DNA of 64,000 bases. Origin: Diplonema papillatum. Taxonomy: Eukaryota; Euglenozoa; Diplonemea; Diplonemida; Diplonemidae. A program made the position numbers and the translations under genes. Below the pieces are notes generated by a model. That model saw only the letters and a program-made list of their open reading frames with translations. It was not told the origin of the DNA and searched no databases. The stretch is from the NCBI GenBank assembly GCA_030068145.1, contig JAPJBO010000964.1, forward strand, positions 1 to 64,000. Direction: 5' to 3'. Within the stretch, counting starts at the first letter, position 1. Each line of letters opens with the position of its first letter. Of the stretch, positions 1 through 10,435 are shown one piece after another.

Positions 1-309
1 ATCCCTTGTTCGGGTCTTGGGGTGGGTCTCTCCTGCTTGACGGGATTGCTGTCCCATTCCGAAAGAATGAGGAAGGTGAGCTGACATTCTTTGATCCTGC
101 TGGGTTTGGTCTCTTAGTAACGCCGAGTGACTGTCTACTTGCAACCCCGCCTCATCCCAAACTCTTCTGGTGTTGGTTCGGGAAGGTGTACTGAAGTTCG
201 CGGCGGTTCGCGGAGGCGTGTCCTCGAGCAAGGTGTGGTGGAAGAGGAGCTCGCAAGCTGGCTGAAGGAGAACTGTGAAAATGTTTTACCAGCGCTTCCG
301 CGCTTGTGA
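1..309 (+). CDS. possible 3' end of a gene entering from the left
   Basis: Two open stretches look mildly coding. One (about 6-194) reads through residues such as GSLLLDGIAVPFRKNEEGE. The other (about 210-309) ends in a helical, acidic tail, VVEEELASWLKENCENVLPA, followed by TGA. A good donor-like GTGAGC lies at about 80, so the two could be exons of one gene, but I could not fix a convincing junction. No family is recognised. It may equally be chance open frame. Confidence 0.2.
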
Positions 310-1548
310 CCTCAGCAATAAAAGAGGGGAGACCGTTCCAGTCCGCATCCCCCCGACAGCTCTTCTCTGCTGGCAAAGGACCATTGGGATAGGAGCCATT
401 GGGACAATCCCATGGTACCGCGTGAATGGCGCGATCGGGCCCACGGCAGCGCAAGCCAGCTAACGGTGGTCGCGCACGCAGCCTGTCTGCTCGCGGTCGC
501 GCCGGCCCGGCCCGCAACCGCAGCCGCCATATGGCGGCCACATTCGCCCGTGCCGTGCCCACACGCCGGCCAGCTCATCCCATCGAGCTAGCAATCCAGC
601 TAAGGGGCACAACCGAGGATCCCGTAGCGTCAGCGGTCCGGCCAAGGAACGTAGCTGAGGTCCGTCTGGTAGAAAACAGCGCATTAAACATGAGTTTAAT
701 TCGCACACCGGAGCGGCGCCTACGGCTCCGAAGGCAACCGCACGGAAGGACGAGGAAGATGACTTGGGTCATCGGGCAGCTCGACACAGCAGGTCGTGCC
801 AGACAAGGCCTTGGGGGTTCTCTGGCAACGGGCAGGGGTATGCGCGATCTGAGATAAACAAAGGTGAAGCGGCATCTCCCGGAGCCATTGAGCCCTTAGT
901 TTTGCAGAACGCGGCATATGATGCGGAAGTGCCTCATTTTCCATGTAGTTTTCCTATAAAGGCGGGAGCAATGTGGAAGTGACCCCGATCACACAAACGA
1001 CCGCACAAACACTTCCCCATCCGGTGGGGGAGTCCGCCGTGCAGGAAGGGTTAGCTCTTACCAAACCTCTAGACTCGGATAAATGCCTCTTCTTTAGCCC
1101 AGCCGGCTGGACTGCTCTCCTACATACCTGACTGGGTCTGAGGGGCATGTGCTGAACCTGAACAGACAGAACTGACCCCTGTTGAGAGCATTCTTAATTC
1201 ATCTTTCCGCGTTCACGAAGGAAAAAAAATCAAGTCAACGAATATGTTCCGCGTCTTCTCCGCTGTATCGAGCAGGGCTTCCGTATGTTTTCCATCCTAC
1301 CACAGACCGCGCTTGCTTGAATGACAACGTCACAAAGCACCTTGTGTGCGACGAGACTGAGAGAGTTTGAGTATTTCTGCAATCAAAGCTCTTCCGAAGC
1401 TTACGGCCACAAAGCCTTTTGTGCATTTGGTAGCCGTGCACGAACTGCTTTTCTGTGAAACTTTTGTCTGGGAAAAGATCCAATCTCGGGAAGCCGAAAA
1501 ATTGCCAGTGAAGGTGGAGAAAACCGTTTTCAAGCACTTGACCCACAG
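310..1548. other. intergenic region, nothing recognised
   Basis: No recognisable gene or repeat was found. Short open frames on both strands have no family-like motifs. The H-protein frame is open back to 1459 without an ATG, so an upstream exon encoding more of its presequence could lie here, but none can be identified. Confidence 0.4.
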
Positions 1549-2879
1549 ATGAGAGCCTTCAGCACAACGCGTCCGACCTTCGAAGTTACGATGCTTTTCA
1601 GCAAGACGCACGAGTGGGCAAAGGTTGACACAGAGGCAAAGACCGCAACTCTCGGCATTACGCATTTTGCGCAGGAAGAGCTCGGCGAGGTTGTCTACAT
1701 GGACCTCCCCGCGGCTGGCGATAAGGTGGCAGTCGGTATGTCACTTTTAGCAACTGCAGTCTGATTGTGGACCTTCACCACTAACTTTGTTCTGGGTACT
1801 ACCTTCCATACCCTTTAACTCTTGCAGATGAAGACTACGGCACGGTCGAGTCTGTGAAGGCGACGTCATCTCTCACCTCGCCTGTTGGCGGCACTATTAC
1901 GGACGTCAACACGGCTCTTCTTGACGACACAGGTATGCATCGTAGCGCAAGGTCGAACAGGCTTATTAGGTTATAGGCAAGTCCGAAAAAGACTGCTTGG
2001 TCAAGAACATGCTCAAAACACTGACGGAGTTAAGGGGGGGGGGGTCGGCTCATTGTCTGCCGAATGAGTTGACCTTTTTTTGAGGCAAGTACATCTTCTG
2101 ACCGCTCATGGACGAACCACTTCGCAGTGCTACATTGCTAGGTGCGGTGCGTGGATGTATTCCGTTCTGACCCTGAGCGGCGTGGTTTATCGGGTTTGCA
2201 AAAAAATAGGAGTCAGCGGAAAAGTTGACATGAAGACAGCCCAACTGGTCAAGGGGTGGCGCAGGTGTTCACTTGTCAATTCTTGTTGCGCGGGTGATGC
2301 GGATGCAGTACCTGCGGGGAAAATGATGCACCTTGCTCCATGATGAGGGCTCGTCAGGCTTGCAGTCCGCGTCTGGTGGTGAGTCCGATGACATTGACGT
2401 CGGACTCAAGTTTGTCGCGGATCCACTCGTGCGGTATTTTGTGGCAGTGGTCACTGTCGTCTGCGTCCACACTGTCTTCTTACTTCAGGCTTTAGCTCGT
2501 CAACATTAATTGAAGCGGGAACTTCTTGCACTGTTCAGAGGTTTCCAACGTCGAGGATGTCCTGTTGGGTGGAATTCACTTGTGCTCGCCACAACACCCA
2601 CAGTTGCGGAGGCACTGTTTAGAACTGCAGCGCTACATAGTGGGGCTATATACTGAGTCGCCACCCCCTTTAGCACCCTTACAAATTACATCGTGAGAAT
2701 AGTATCTTACTTGGCACTCTAACAACGTGACAATGTTTAGACCCAGAATCCTCACAGCGCTTGTTAACGCTTCGCCGGAAGACGAAGCCTGGACGATCAA
2801 AGTGAAGGATCTCGAAATCCCGGAAGGTCTCATGACCAGGGAGGAGTACGAGAAGTACAGAGAAGAGACCGAACACTAG
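1549..2879 (+). CDS. GCSH: glycine cleavage system H protein, mitochondrial type (3 exons)
   Basis: This is the lipoyl-carrying H protein of the glycine decarboxylase complex, which shuttles the aminomethyl group between the P, T and L proteins in mitochondria. Exons are 1549-1735, 1828-1932 and 2758-2879, joined at GT-AG sites (donors GTATGT and GTATGC), giving 137 aa. Exon 1 holds the typical KTHEWAKV start of the fold and the GITHFAQEELGEVVYMDLP strand region. Exon 2 holds ESVKATS with the lipoylated lysine, then the SPVGGTITDVN segment. Exon 3 starts ALVNASPEDEAW and ends at TAG. The length is normal for the family once the short Arg/Ser/Thr-rich leader MRAFSTTRPTFEVT is set aside. That leader is short for a mitochondrial presequence, so an upstream exon is possible. 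The splice choice for exon 3 (acceptor at 2757) was made because it keeps frame and family length. Confidence 0.93.
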
Positions 2880-4052
2880 GCGTCTATCGATGTCTCTTTG
2901 CAGTGAGTTCGCACTTGTTCGCGCTTTCGGGCCCTGGTGCTCCAGGTGGACGAAGTGCTGCGGCTTGGGGAAACGAAACCAAACGTTGATTAGCCACAGT
3001 CCGTTGATCAAAGTAGTCTACCATGATGACTTCGAAAGCTGAAGTATTCACCGTTCTTGAAGAATCAAACCAGTCTACAACTACAAGAGGAAGAACCCAC
3101 AAATGTAAGGTGAGGCGAGGAGACCCTAAGGACACACGCCGACACCACGGGTGCTGGAGGAGAGAACATCCGACTGCGAAAGACTCCGAGAAGCGGCTTT
3201 CCGGTACAGTAATGTATTGGACCGGATATCTGTTGAGCCGGAAAAAGTTGGCCCATCGAAAAGTTGGACCATCGGTCCGGTCCAACATGTTTCCATGTAC
3301 AATAGATGCGCCCTGCCACTATGCGCAAAACCCAGTACCATTTGCAGAACGAGGGCACGATGCGCCAAGGTTCGTGAGTTGCAAGACTTGAGGTTTGTTT
3401 TCGAAGCTATGTGCGAGATCTGCTCCATCGCGACTGGGTTTTGAGGAGATTGAGCTAATGTGCTCTTCACCAAGCTTGTTTCCAACGGCAGAAGATATCG
3501 ACCCTCCTGCCAAGGGGAAGAACTGTACTGATGGTCCATTGTCCGGTCGGAACCATGCCAACGTGCAGTGAAAGGTGCACTGCAGAGCAGGAAACGGGAC
3601 GGCAACGTCGACTTTGTTTTCTATTCGTAGTCTTCTTCATCGTCTTTACTTTTTCATTGCAGGCTCCTCCTCTTTCTTCTTTTCCCTCACAAACCCCTTG
3701 GTTCCCTCTTACGTTTCCTTTTTTGTTGTTGTGCCTCCGCTCAACACATGTTCACTTTCTTCTCGCAGGAAAGTTCATTCGTTCGCTTCATATGGGGGAA
3801 CCTGATCGTTGCCCTTTCCGGGTTTCCTTTCTCTTTCTGCTGGAGAACCTGCAGACTCCTATCTCTCCCTTTCTCCTTCTTCCGCACAGTTCGTAGAGCT
3901 CTCTCAAAGAGGTGCCGTTGAAGTCCGCAAGGATATTCGTTGTAGGCAGACTGCATATTCTCCTCAGAGGCAACTCGGATTCCTGGTCAAAGAACCCTGC
4001 TGCACTCCAATTGCTAAAGGCCAAAATAAAAAAAGAAGTTAGTAAAAGAGGA
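2880..4052. other. intergenic region with one foldback repeat and a pyrimidine-rich tract
   Basis: The region holds a copy of the GGTCCAAC foldback family at about 3218-3294 (listed separately). A T/C-rich stretch lies at about 3605-3740. No gene is recognised here. Confidence 0.5.
3218..3294. repeat. GGTCCAAC foldback repeat, copy 1
   Basis: Inverted arms built from TTGGACCGG and CCGGTCCAAC motifs face each other across a short centre. The same motifs recur at about 33972, 34575, 42852 and 48487. This is the most diverged of the five copies. Confidence 0.6.
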
Positions 4053-5093
4053 ATGCCAGCGGTGCACGACTGCGCGGCCCCGGGGCCTCCGTCCTTGGAG
4101 GAGACGGACTGGAATGGCGTGCTGACGGTACCCAAAGAAAAGGTCGAGAGGCCGCTCGACAGGAGAACGGCTAGTTTAATGGTTCGTGATCGCGTTGCGA
4201 AGACGAGAGAAGGCGAGAAGGAAAAGCATATCGGCGACGATGGGTACATCAGCGTGCGCCCGAACCTTAGTGAAGAAATGGGCGAGGCCTCGCCCAGCCC
4301 GAAGTCCGCCACAAGCCAGGGGAGAAACTCCCAGAGCTCACTAAGTTGGCAGGAGAGGAATCAGCTGATACAAGAGTCCGACCGTCACCCGTACCTCAAG
4401 CGGTTGTTGGAAGGTCTGGATGTGCGCAACAAGGAACCTTTCAGGGAGACGACGTCGAGCAGGCTGAGGGCGAAGGCCCACAAAAGAGATGCCGAAGGTG
4501 AGGAACGAGCCACCACTACACCCCCTTTGACCCCACCGCAGCAGCGCTTGGCTACAGTTGCCGAAGAGGAGCCGCAAGAGGGAGCCGTCGAGATAATGGG
4601 CTCCACTGTGCCGCAGGTCACGCTGGACCCGAATGCCAACGCGATGGACGCCCTCACCGAAGATGATCGAGCACGTGCGAATGGTAGGCGTGCGGCTGGC
4701 GAGGACGGAGATCCGCTGCACTTGCCTCCTTGGATGGCTTCGAAGCACAGCGCGGTCGGGCCTTTCCGCGACGGGATGACCATCACTCAGCGCAACGAGC
4801 TGGCAAAGCTGAAAAAGACAGACTCGCCAAAGAAGTGGAAGATTTCCCCGCGCGACCGCCCGCTCATCTCGCCCCAAGGTTCGCCCGGTTCGAAGGGCAC
4901 CCCCGTCGCGATCCCCGCTGCGGCCCCGACCATCCAGGACCTGCAAAAAATTGATCACCACCTCCGCCACCCGCACCCTTCGGCGTCCGGCTTCCGCTAC
5001 GAAGAAGCCCTGCCGAGCAACGAGGTACCGTTTTACCGTTCGTTAAGAGCACAGCCCGTTCGTCAAGAGCACAGCAGCCTCAGTGCAAACTGA
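4053..5093 (+). CDS. unrecognised Ser/Pro/Lys-rich protein
   Basis: The open frame runs 346 codons from the first ATG at 4053. The frame is open further upstream but without an ATG. The product is hydrophilic and probably largely disordered, with many SP, SPK and SPR steps (for example WKISPRDRPLISPQGSPGSK near the end) and short charged segments such as SWQERNQLIQESDRHPYLKRLLEGLD. I see no membrane segment or known domain. The true end may differ. A GAG|GTACCG donor-like site at about 5024 would remove the last residues and could join to an open segment at about 5384-5640 (MPVPAGVPKYIKTSAG, also Ser/Pro-rich). GC-rich codon use matches the recognised genes nearby, which supports real coding. 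Function unknown. Confidence 0.55.
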   Translation: MPAVHDCAAPGPPSLEETDWNGVLTVPKEKVERPLDRRTASLMVRDRVAKTREGEKEKHIGDDGYISVRPNLSEEMGEASPSPKSATSQGRNSQSSLSWQERNQLIQESDRHPYLKRLLEGLDVRNKEPFRETTSSRLRAKAHKRDAEGEERATTTPPLTPPQQRLATVAEEEPQEGAVEIMGSTVPQVTLDPNANAMDALTEDDRARANGRRAAGEDGDPLHLPPWMASKHSAVGPFRDGMTITQRNELAKLKKTDSPKKWKISPRDRPLISPQGSPGSKGTPVAIPAAAPTIQDLQKIDHHLRHPHPSASGFRYEEALPSNEVPFYRSLRAQPVRQEHSSLSAN

Positions 5094-5383
5094 AACGAAG
5101 AAGTGATGTCAAGGTTTTAGCCCTCAGTTCATTTGTGACTTGCGACGGCTTTTACCCAACTAAGGTCCATCCTATCATTTTTCATGTTCGTTCCCAAAGG
5201 GAACGTATCTGAAGAGGGTCGGTCAAAAAGAGTGTTTAGCCCGTATTGGTCGCAAGACAGCTTTCGAAAGTGTTCCTCGTCCAACGTCTCGGGCAAGCCA
5301 GTAGTGCACCCAAGCCACGCGAACAAGTTTTATGCCCAGTGTCCCGCATCCGCGGCTGATTGCACTAAGACCCCCTTGAATCA

Positions 5384-5660
5384 GATGCCCGTGCCTGCCG
5401 GTGTGCCGAAATACATCAAAACGTCTGCCGGCGCTCCGCCGTCTTTCGGGAAACGAAGCCCGAATCTGTCGCCTCCGCTCGGACGTCCGATGCGCTCCTC
5501 CAACCTCTCCAAAGCCGGTGCAGCGACAGGTCCTGCATCTTCGAAGAAAGTCCGAAAGGAGAAGCCTCTCAAGTATGATTCCATACCGCTTGCAGTTTAT
5601 CCTGAGCACCTGTGCACCAGGGGCAGGTTTCTTGTTGTAGGAAACGTGTTTTTACCGAAG
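5384..5660 (+). CDS. possible downstream exon of the 4053 gene
   Basis: The frame is open after an AG acceptor at about 5383. It reads MPVPAGVPKYIKTSAG, then a Ser/Pro/Lys-rich stretch and KPLKYDSIPLAVYP. Composition matches the ORF just upstream, and a phase-0 join from the GAG|GTACCG donor at about 5024 would keep frame. A second related-looking piece (KPLRYDHPS) occurs in another frame at about 5775. No domain is recognised and the exon structure is unproven. Confidence 0.3.
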
Positions 5661-6834
5661 TCATCGTGAAGAAGCCGAATGTGACCTATGCAACCACCCC
5701 CAGCACCAGACCAATTTGCGACGGTTGCCCTATTCACGTATCCTCAAAGTTGGCCATTCGTCATTCAAGCCTCTCAGGTATGATCACCCCAGCATCCTCA
5801 TTCACGCAGAGCGAAATACGAGGAGGCGCATGTCATCCGCAGAGCATACGTAAGGTGAGCTCGTTCGAAGATCGCTTTCCCCTTCCCATTCGACTGCGGG
5901 CGAGGGATTCTTCAGAAGTTAGTGGTTCCGGTCACACCGTTCATGGACGCTCTGCACAGCGAGCAAGCTGAATGGGTCGACACGTTCGCCCCACTTGTCA
6001 CTGCAGACCCAGTCTCTTTTCCTATTCGTTTTGCTTCTTCATTTGACTCTTCGTCTTTCGGCGAGGCTTCAGCGTGGGCGTGGGGAATGTGTTCTGACGC
6101 ATCAGACGGTGCACGTCAGTGTGCCCGGCAACAATAGGACAGCCCGAAGTGTTTCTCATTGGTGGGCGCAGGACCCCCCTCCCTCCTTCTAAATGTGTCC
6201 GTGGGGTAAAGGACTGAAACACGGCGCAGGCGGGACCGGTGCGGTGTTGTGCACTTATCCATTCCAATCACCTTCTTGCAATCCACCTCCTTCAACCCCC
6301 ACGCTGAGGCCCCGTTTTCTGCCATTTTATGGTTCTGTGCGAGTACTCACGACTTCTGTGCCCCAAAAGGCACATTTCCTGCACCACTCACTGCGATGTA
6401 AGTTACGTTAGTTTACTTGCATCCGACATTCACTCCAGACAAGTATTCTTTCAACAGGTTGTTTGCGACACCGGATATCCACGTTGCTCAATCTGAAATA
6501 CCGTATTCTAGAAAGATGAACCGCTTTTCTCGTCTTGAGGTCCAAAATCTCACTTTTTGGTCTGTCAGTGTGAGGTGCCCGTGGAGAATTGTGCGCCGGT
6601 GCAAAGCCGGTGCTGTACATGTCCGAGCCCCAAGCCGACTGCAAGCCCAGGTTCAAGGACGTTGCAGTTCGCAATAGCGTGGTCCATCATTTCTAAAATG
6701 CGGCAAGCTTCCCAAGTCCTCCCTTGGAGGAAGCACATAGAAGAGGAGAAGTTCTCTCCGGTACAAGAGGGTCGCGTCAACCGCAGCAACAACAACAAAA
6801 TTTGGGGCGAGATTAGCACACGCGGTGTACTCCA

Positions 6835-7041
6835 GCACCGGGTGGGGGAGTTAACGGTGGTCAACGTGCCGGGTGTGGGCACACCGCAAATCCAGTGTTT
6901 CAACCGGTATTCCAGTGTGGAATCGAGTGGACACCTGCAAAAACAGGTGATCACACTGGACTCACGGGTGTCACACCGGGTTTCACACTGGATTTGCGGA
7001 TACAACGAACCACCCACAGTTTTAACTCCCCCTCCCGGTGC
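6835..7041. mobile_element. MITE-like foldback element
   Basis: The outer inverted ends share GCACCGGG, a G-run and GGGGGAGTTAA (left at 6835, right arm ending at 7041). Inner inverted arms carry CCGCAAATCCAGTGT and its complement, and a central CACCTG/CAGGTG stem. The whole roughly 207 bp can fold into one long hairpin and has no coding capacity. No clear target duplication was identified. Confidence 0.6.
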
Positions 7042-7786
7042 ATGAGCACACGTGCACGTGCCACGATCCGTCCGCTCTGCCCTGGCTCGCCGTCTTCATA
7101 AACTTGTGTTTAGCGTAAGCATCGCGCCCCGAGGCACGCCGCATGATGTTTTGGTTTGAGAGACTGATAGCCATTGGGCCCGCAGACACCGTGCGTAATG
7201 TCACCCAAGACGAGTTTGTGCCCTTGAGACTTTGACACAAGGCGATTTCGAAACTGGGATGCTCCAAGTTCATTGCGGTGATAACCTCTGAACCTAGACA
7301 AGACGAGGCCAGCTATGCCTCTACAGGAATTTGGTGCTGCTGCAACCGGCACCGCGGCACTGATGCCGGAAGCAGTCGCACTTAACACCCTGTTTAGCAA
7401 GCTTTCGAAAGTTTTGAAGGCTCTATCCCGAAGAGCTTCTGGGTGGTCATGTTGCACGCACCCTTTATTACGCATCCGCCGCCAGTTTGAGTCCTCACTC
7501 TCCCACAAGACGGCAAATTATTTATAGAAGTACTTGAAAGTGTTAGAAAAACCCCAACAAGTACCAACAAGAGGGTTTGGCTCGCCTTCCTCCTCGCAGT
7601 CGAGCAGAACGAAAGCACTTCGTCGACCGTGGCATTTAGCACGCGTGGAAGCCCGCGTCTTGGTAAGGCTCCAGTTTTTCTTTCCAGCCCGACTCCCGAA
7701 AGGCAGAGTTCTGCCTCTTCATTAACTGAGTGTTGCCTCCTCCCCTCCCCCCCAATATTGGCTGTGACGAGCTACGAACAGCCGCC

Positions 7787-7940
7787 TGACAAACCAGACT
7801 CACACCGCAGTCCTGTCTGCAGACACTCAGGTTCCGCGCTGATGATTGTCCGCCTTATGTGTCCGGACCGAAACACGGCGCAGACGGGACCAGTGCGGTG
7901 TTGAGCACATACCCATTCCAAGCACGTTCTTGCAACCCCC
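7787..7940 (+). repeat. dispersed repeat family B (CCTGACAAACCAGACTC)
   Basis: The segment begins near GCCTGACAAACCAGACTCAC, continues through CTGTCTGCAG and GGACCGAAAC, and ends near TTCCAAGCACGTTCTTGCAA. Closely similar segments occur at about 23218-23365 and 41879-42035. Shorter pieces occur at about 6192-6290, 53250-53298 and 53560-53625. Confidence 0.7.
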
Positions 7941-10325
7941 CCCATTTTTTTTGGTGTGTGAAGAGTTGTCAACTTCCCAGGGAGAGTCACACCTCTGACG
8001 TCCTCAGAGCCACGGCACTCCACTACGTCCGGAGTTCGGCACATACGGCACATCATCAATACTTTTATGTGCCGTACCCGAGGGCATACAAAGTTCCTTT
8101 TAAGGAGGCCGAGCGAGTGATGAGCGACCCTTGAGAACGCGTCCTCACCACCGCACCGAAATTGCTTGCCTTATTTTATCCTTTCGTCAGGTAGCAAACT
8201 CGCGTGTAGTTCGCTTTCCCTTCCAACAGCGTGAAGCAGGCATCCCGCTTGCACCGGCCCTCGAAGGAACATCACCGACCTCGTAAGTTATTCTGTTTGT
8301 ATTCTCCCTCTCGCTTTCGCACCTCTTACACACAGTCGAGAACCCGTCGCAGTGCGGCTCAAGAAGAAGCAGCCGAGCTTCCAAAATGCAAAAAAAACGT
8401 ATCGTAGGAACCAGCAGTGTGCGTAGGTGTGCGTGGTTGGCGGTCTATCGTGTACCTGCCCCACGGCCTCGCAGCTACGACAGAGGGGGTGGGAAACGCC
8501 TTTTTTCAAACAGAGCCGACGCGAGTTCCCTCCGGGTAAGCAGCAAGCCGCCGATGCCAAAAGACACCCCCTACAACGACACGCCCACCTATTTAAGGGT
8601 CGAGATCTCGTTCGTTAACGGAATCAACCTGACAAATCACTCCACCAACCAGGAGCGGCCATGCACCACCACACAATTCATCGAGAAAGAGCTCTCAATC
8701 TGTCTCTCCGCCACTCGTAAAGCGACCTTTCTGAGATCTGCTTGCACTCTGCGTGAGGGCGGGCGCGAGCTTCGTTTATCTTCTACGAGTGCGTTCACAC
8801 TATTCCCAACCACCTTTTCGAGAGGTCGGTTTAGGTAACCAGCTCTTCTCACGCGACCTTTAACTCTAAAAAGTTACCGGGAGCATGCAGTGTGAGGCGT
8901 TACCACGTCAAAACAGGTCGCGCGCACACAAAACCCCCGGGATCTCCAACAAATACGTTGAACGGGTGGTTTGCCGCTCGTGTGATCGATGGGAGACGAG
9001 TCCCATGCATCTGCGATGGCGTGGGTTTCTGGCAGGGCAACTGCCAGCAAAGACAGACGAGAAACGATGCCAAAGAGCCGAATAGGGCCAAAACGGGTTC
9101 GTAGTTACATCCACGCTTTGCGCCAATCCCTTCTTCCCCTCCCACAATTAGTTGTCTTCCCGCAGAGGATGGACCCGCAAGAGCTGCGACAAGGAACTCC
9201 GCAAAGCGCTGTAACTGTCACCGCGATGCGTGGTGAACCGCAATCCCAGCGGGCGCTGCTCGGTCGTCGAGCAACAGATTGTGGCCAAAACTCGCGCCCC
9301 GCAGCGTGAATCGAACAACAATCTTGTTTGTCCGGCATGGCGTGCACTTTGCTGCACCTACAAAGAGCAGGCATCCGTCTCTCTTTCTCTCTGGCGTTCC
9401 GACGCTGTAGCTTATAAGAAAACGCCCCCCCAAACTTCAGCAACACAAAGAAGAAAATGCAAACCATCTTTTGCTCGTTCATTTTAAATTTGGTACTCTT
9501 TCCATTTGCTCCCCCTTTGGGTTCTTTCGCTTTTCGTTAAAAAAGAAATACCGCTCTTCTTTTTCTTTGCCTCCTGCTGCACACAAGCCAAAAGAAATAA
9601 CTTCGCGACGCGCCGAGTATTGCGAAAAGAAAGGTACAGGCTCGACTGTTCTTGCAGCTTTCTAACTGACCCATGAGTGCAATGGTGTCTCGCGACATGA
9701 TGCAGGTGAAGCCGATGCCAATTATTTAGTATCTTCTGTCGTATCTTGGAAGTTCAGGTGAGGCAGGCTTCACCTAGATTTCCTTTTTTTTTTTTTGGGG
9801 GGGGCGGGCCTCAGGGATTTATAAGGGGATTTCGGCCTAGAGCAATAGTCCATGTAGATGGACGGGTACCCGTCTTTTGCACCGGGGTGCCGAGCACGTG
9901 TTTGTCGACCCCCCAGACCCCCCCCCCCCAGTGGTGGTCCAGCCTGTCCAGCCACCCCAGCCAGCCCTGCAAAGTCGTTGAGGGCCCGAAAATTAGTGCC
10001 ACCACTGTCCTCCACTGTGGATCACTATGCACCACCATGCGCTATCGTGTCACTGTGCACACCGCACTAGCGTGGATCACTGTGCATCACCGTGCATCAC
10101 TGCGCACCGTGTATAGATTCCGAGCCAGATGTTCCAGAGGGTGGAGGGTGCAGCAGAGAGCCGTGCACTGTCTCTTCCAGGAGCTGAACAACGTATGTTG
10201 CCCTAGCATGTCCTTCCTTTTCCCCGGCATTGTCCCGGCCCCATCCTGAGTTGGGCGTGATAGAATCCACCACTGCGGTTGGAAGTTCGGCTGTGTCTCG
10301 CCGGGTTGGGCCGCTTGCTCGCCTC

Positions 10326-10435
10326 CATGACCCCCCCCCCCCTATGACCCCCCTGGGACCCCCTATGGACCCCCCCATGACCCCCCTATGGACCCCCTAT
10401 GGGCCCCCCCATGACCCCCTATGACTGCTTTGGTA
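10326..10435 (+). repeat. C-rich minisatellite
   Basis: Irregular tandem units built on CCCCCTATGGAC and CCCCCATGAC. The tract is followed at about 10467 by a poly-T run of about 20. Confidence 0.7.

Noticed and set aside
8386..8838. 150-codon plus ORF
   Set aside because: No motif, Ser/Arg/Thr-rich random-looking composition, no splice or context support.
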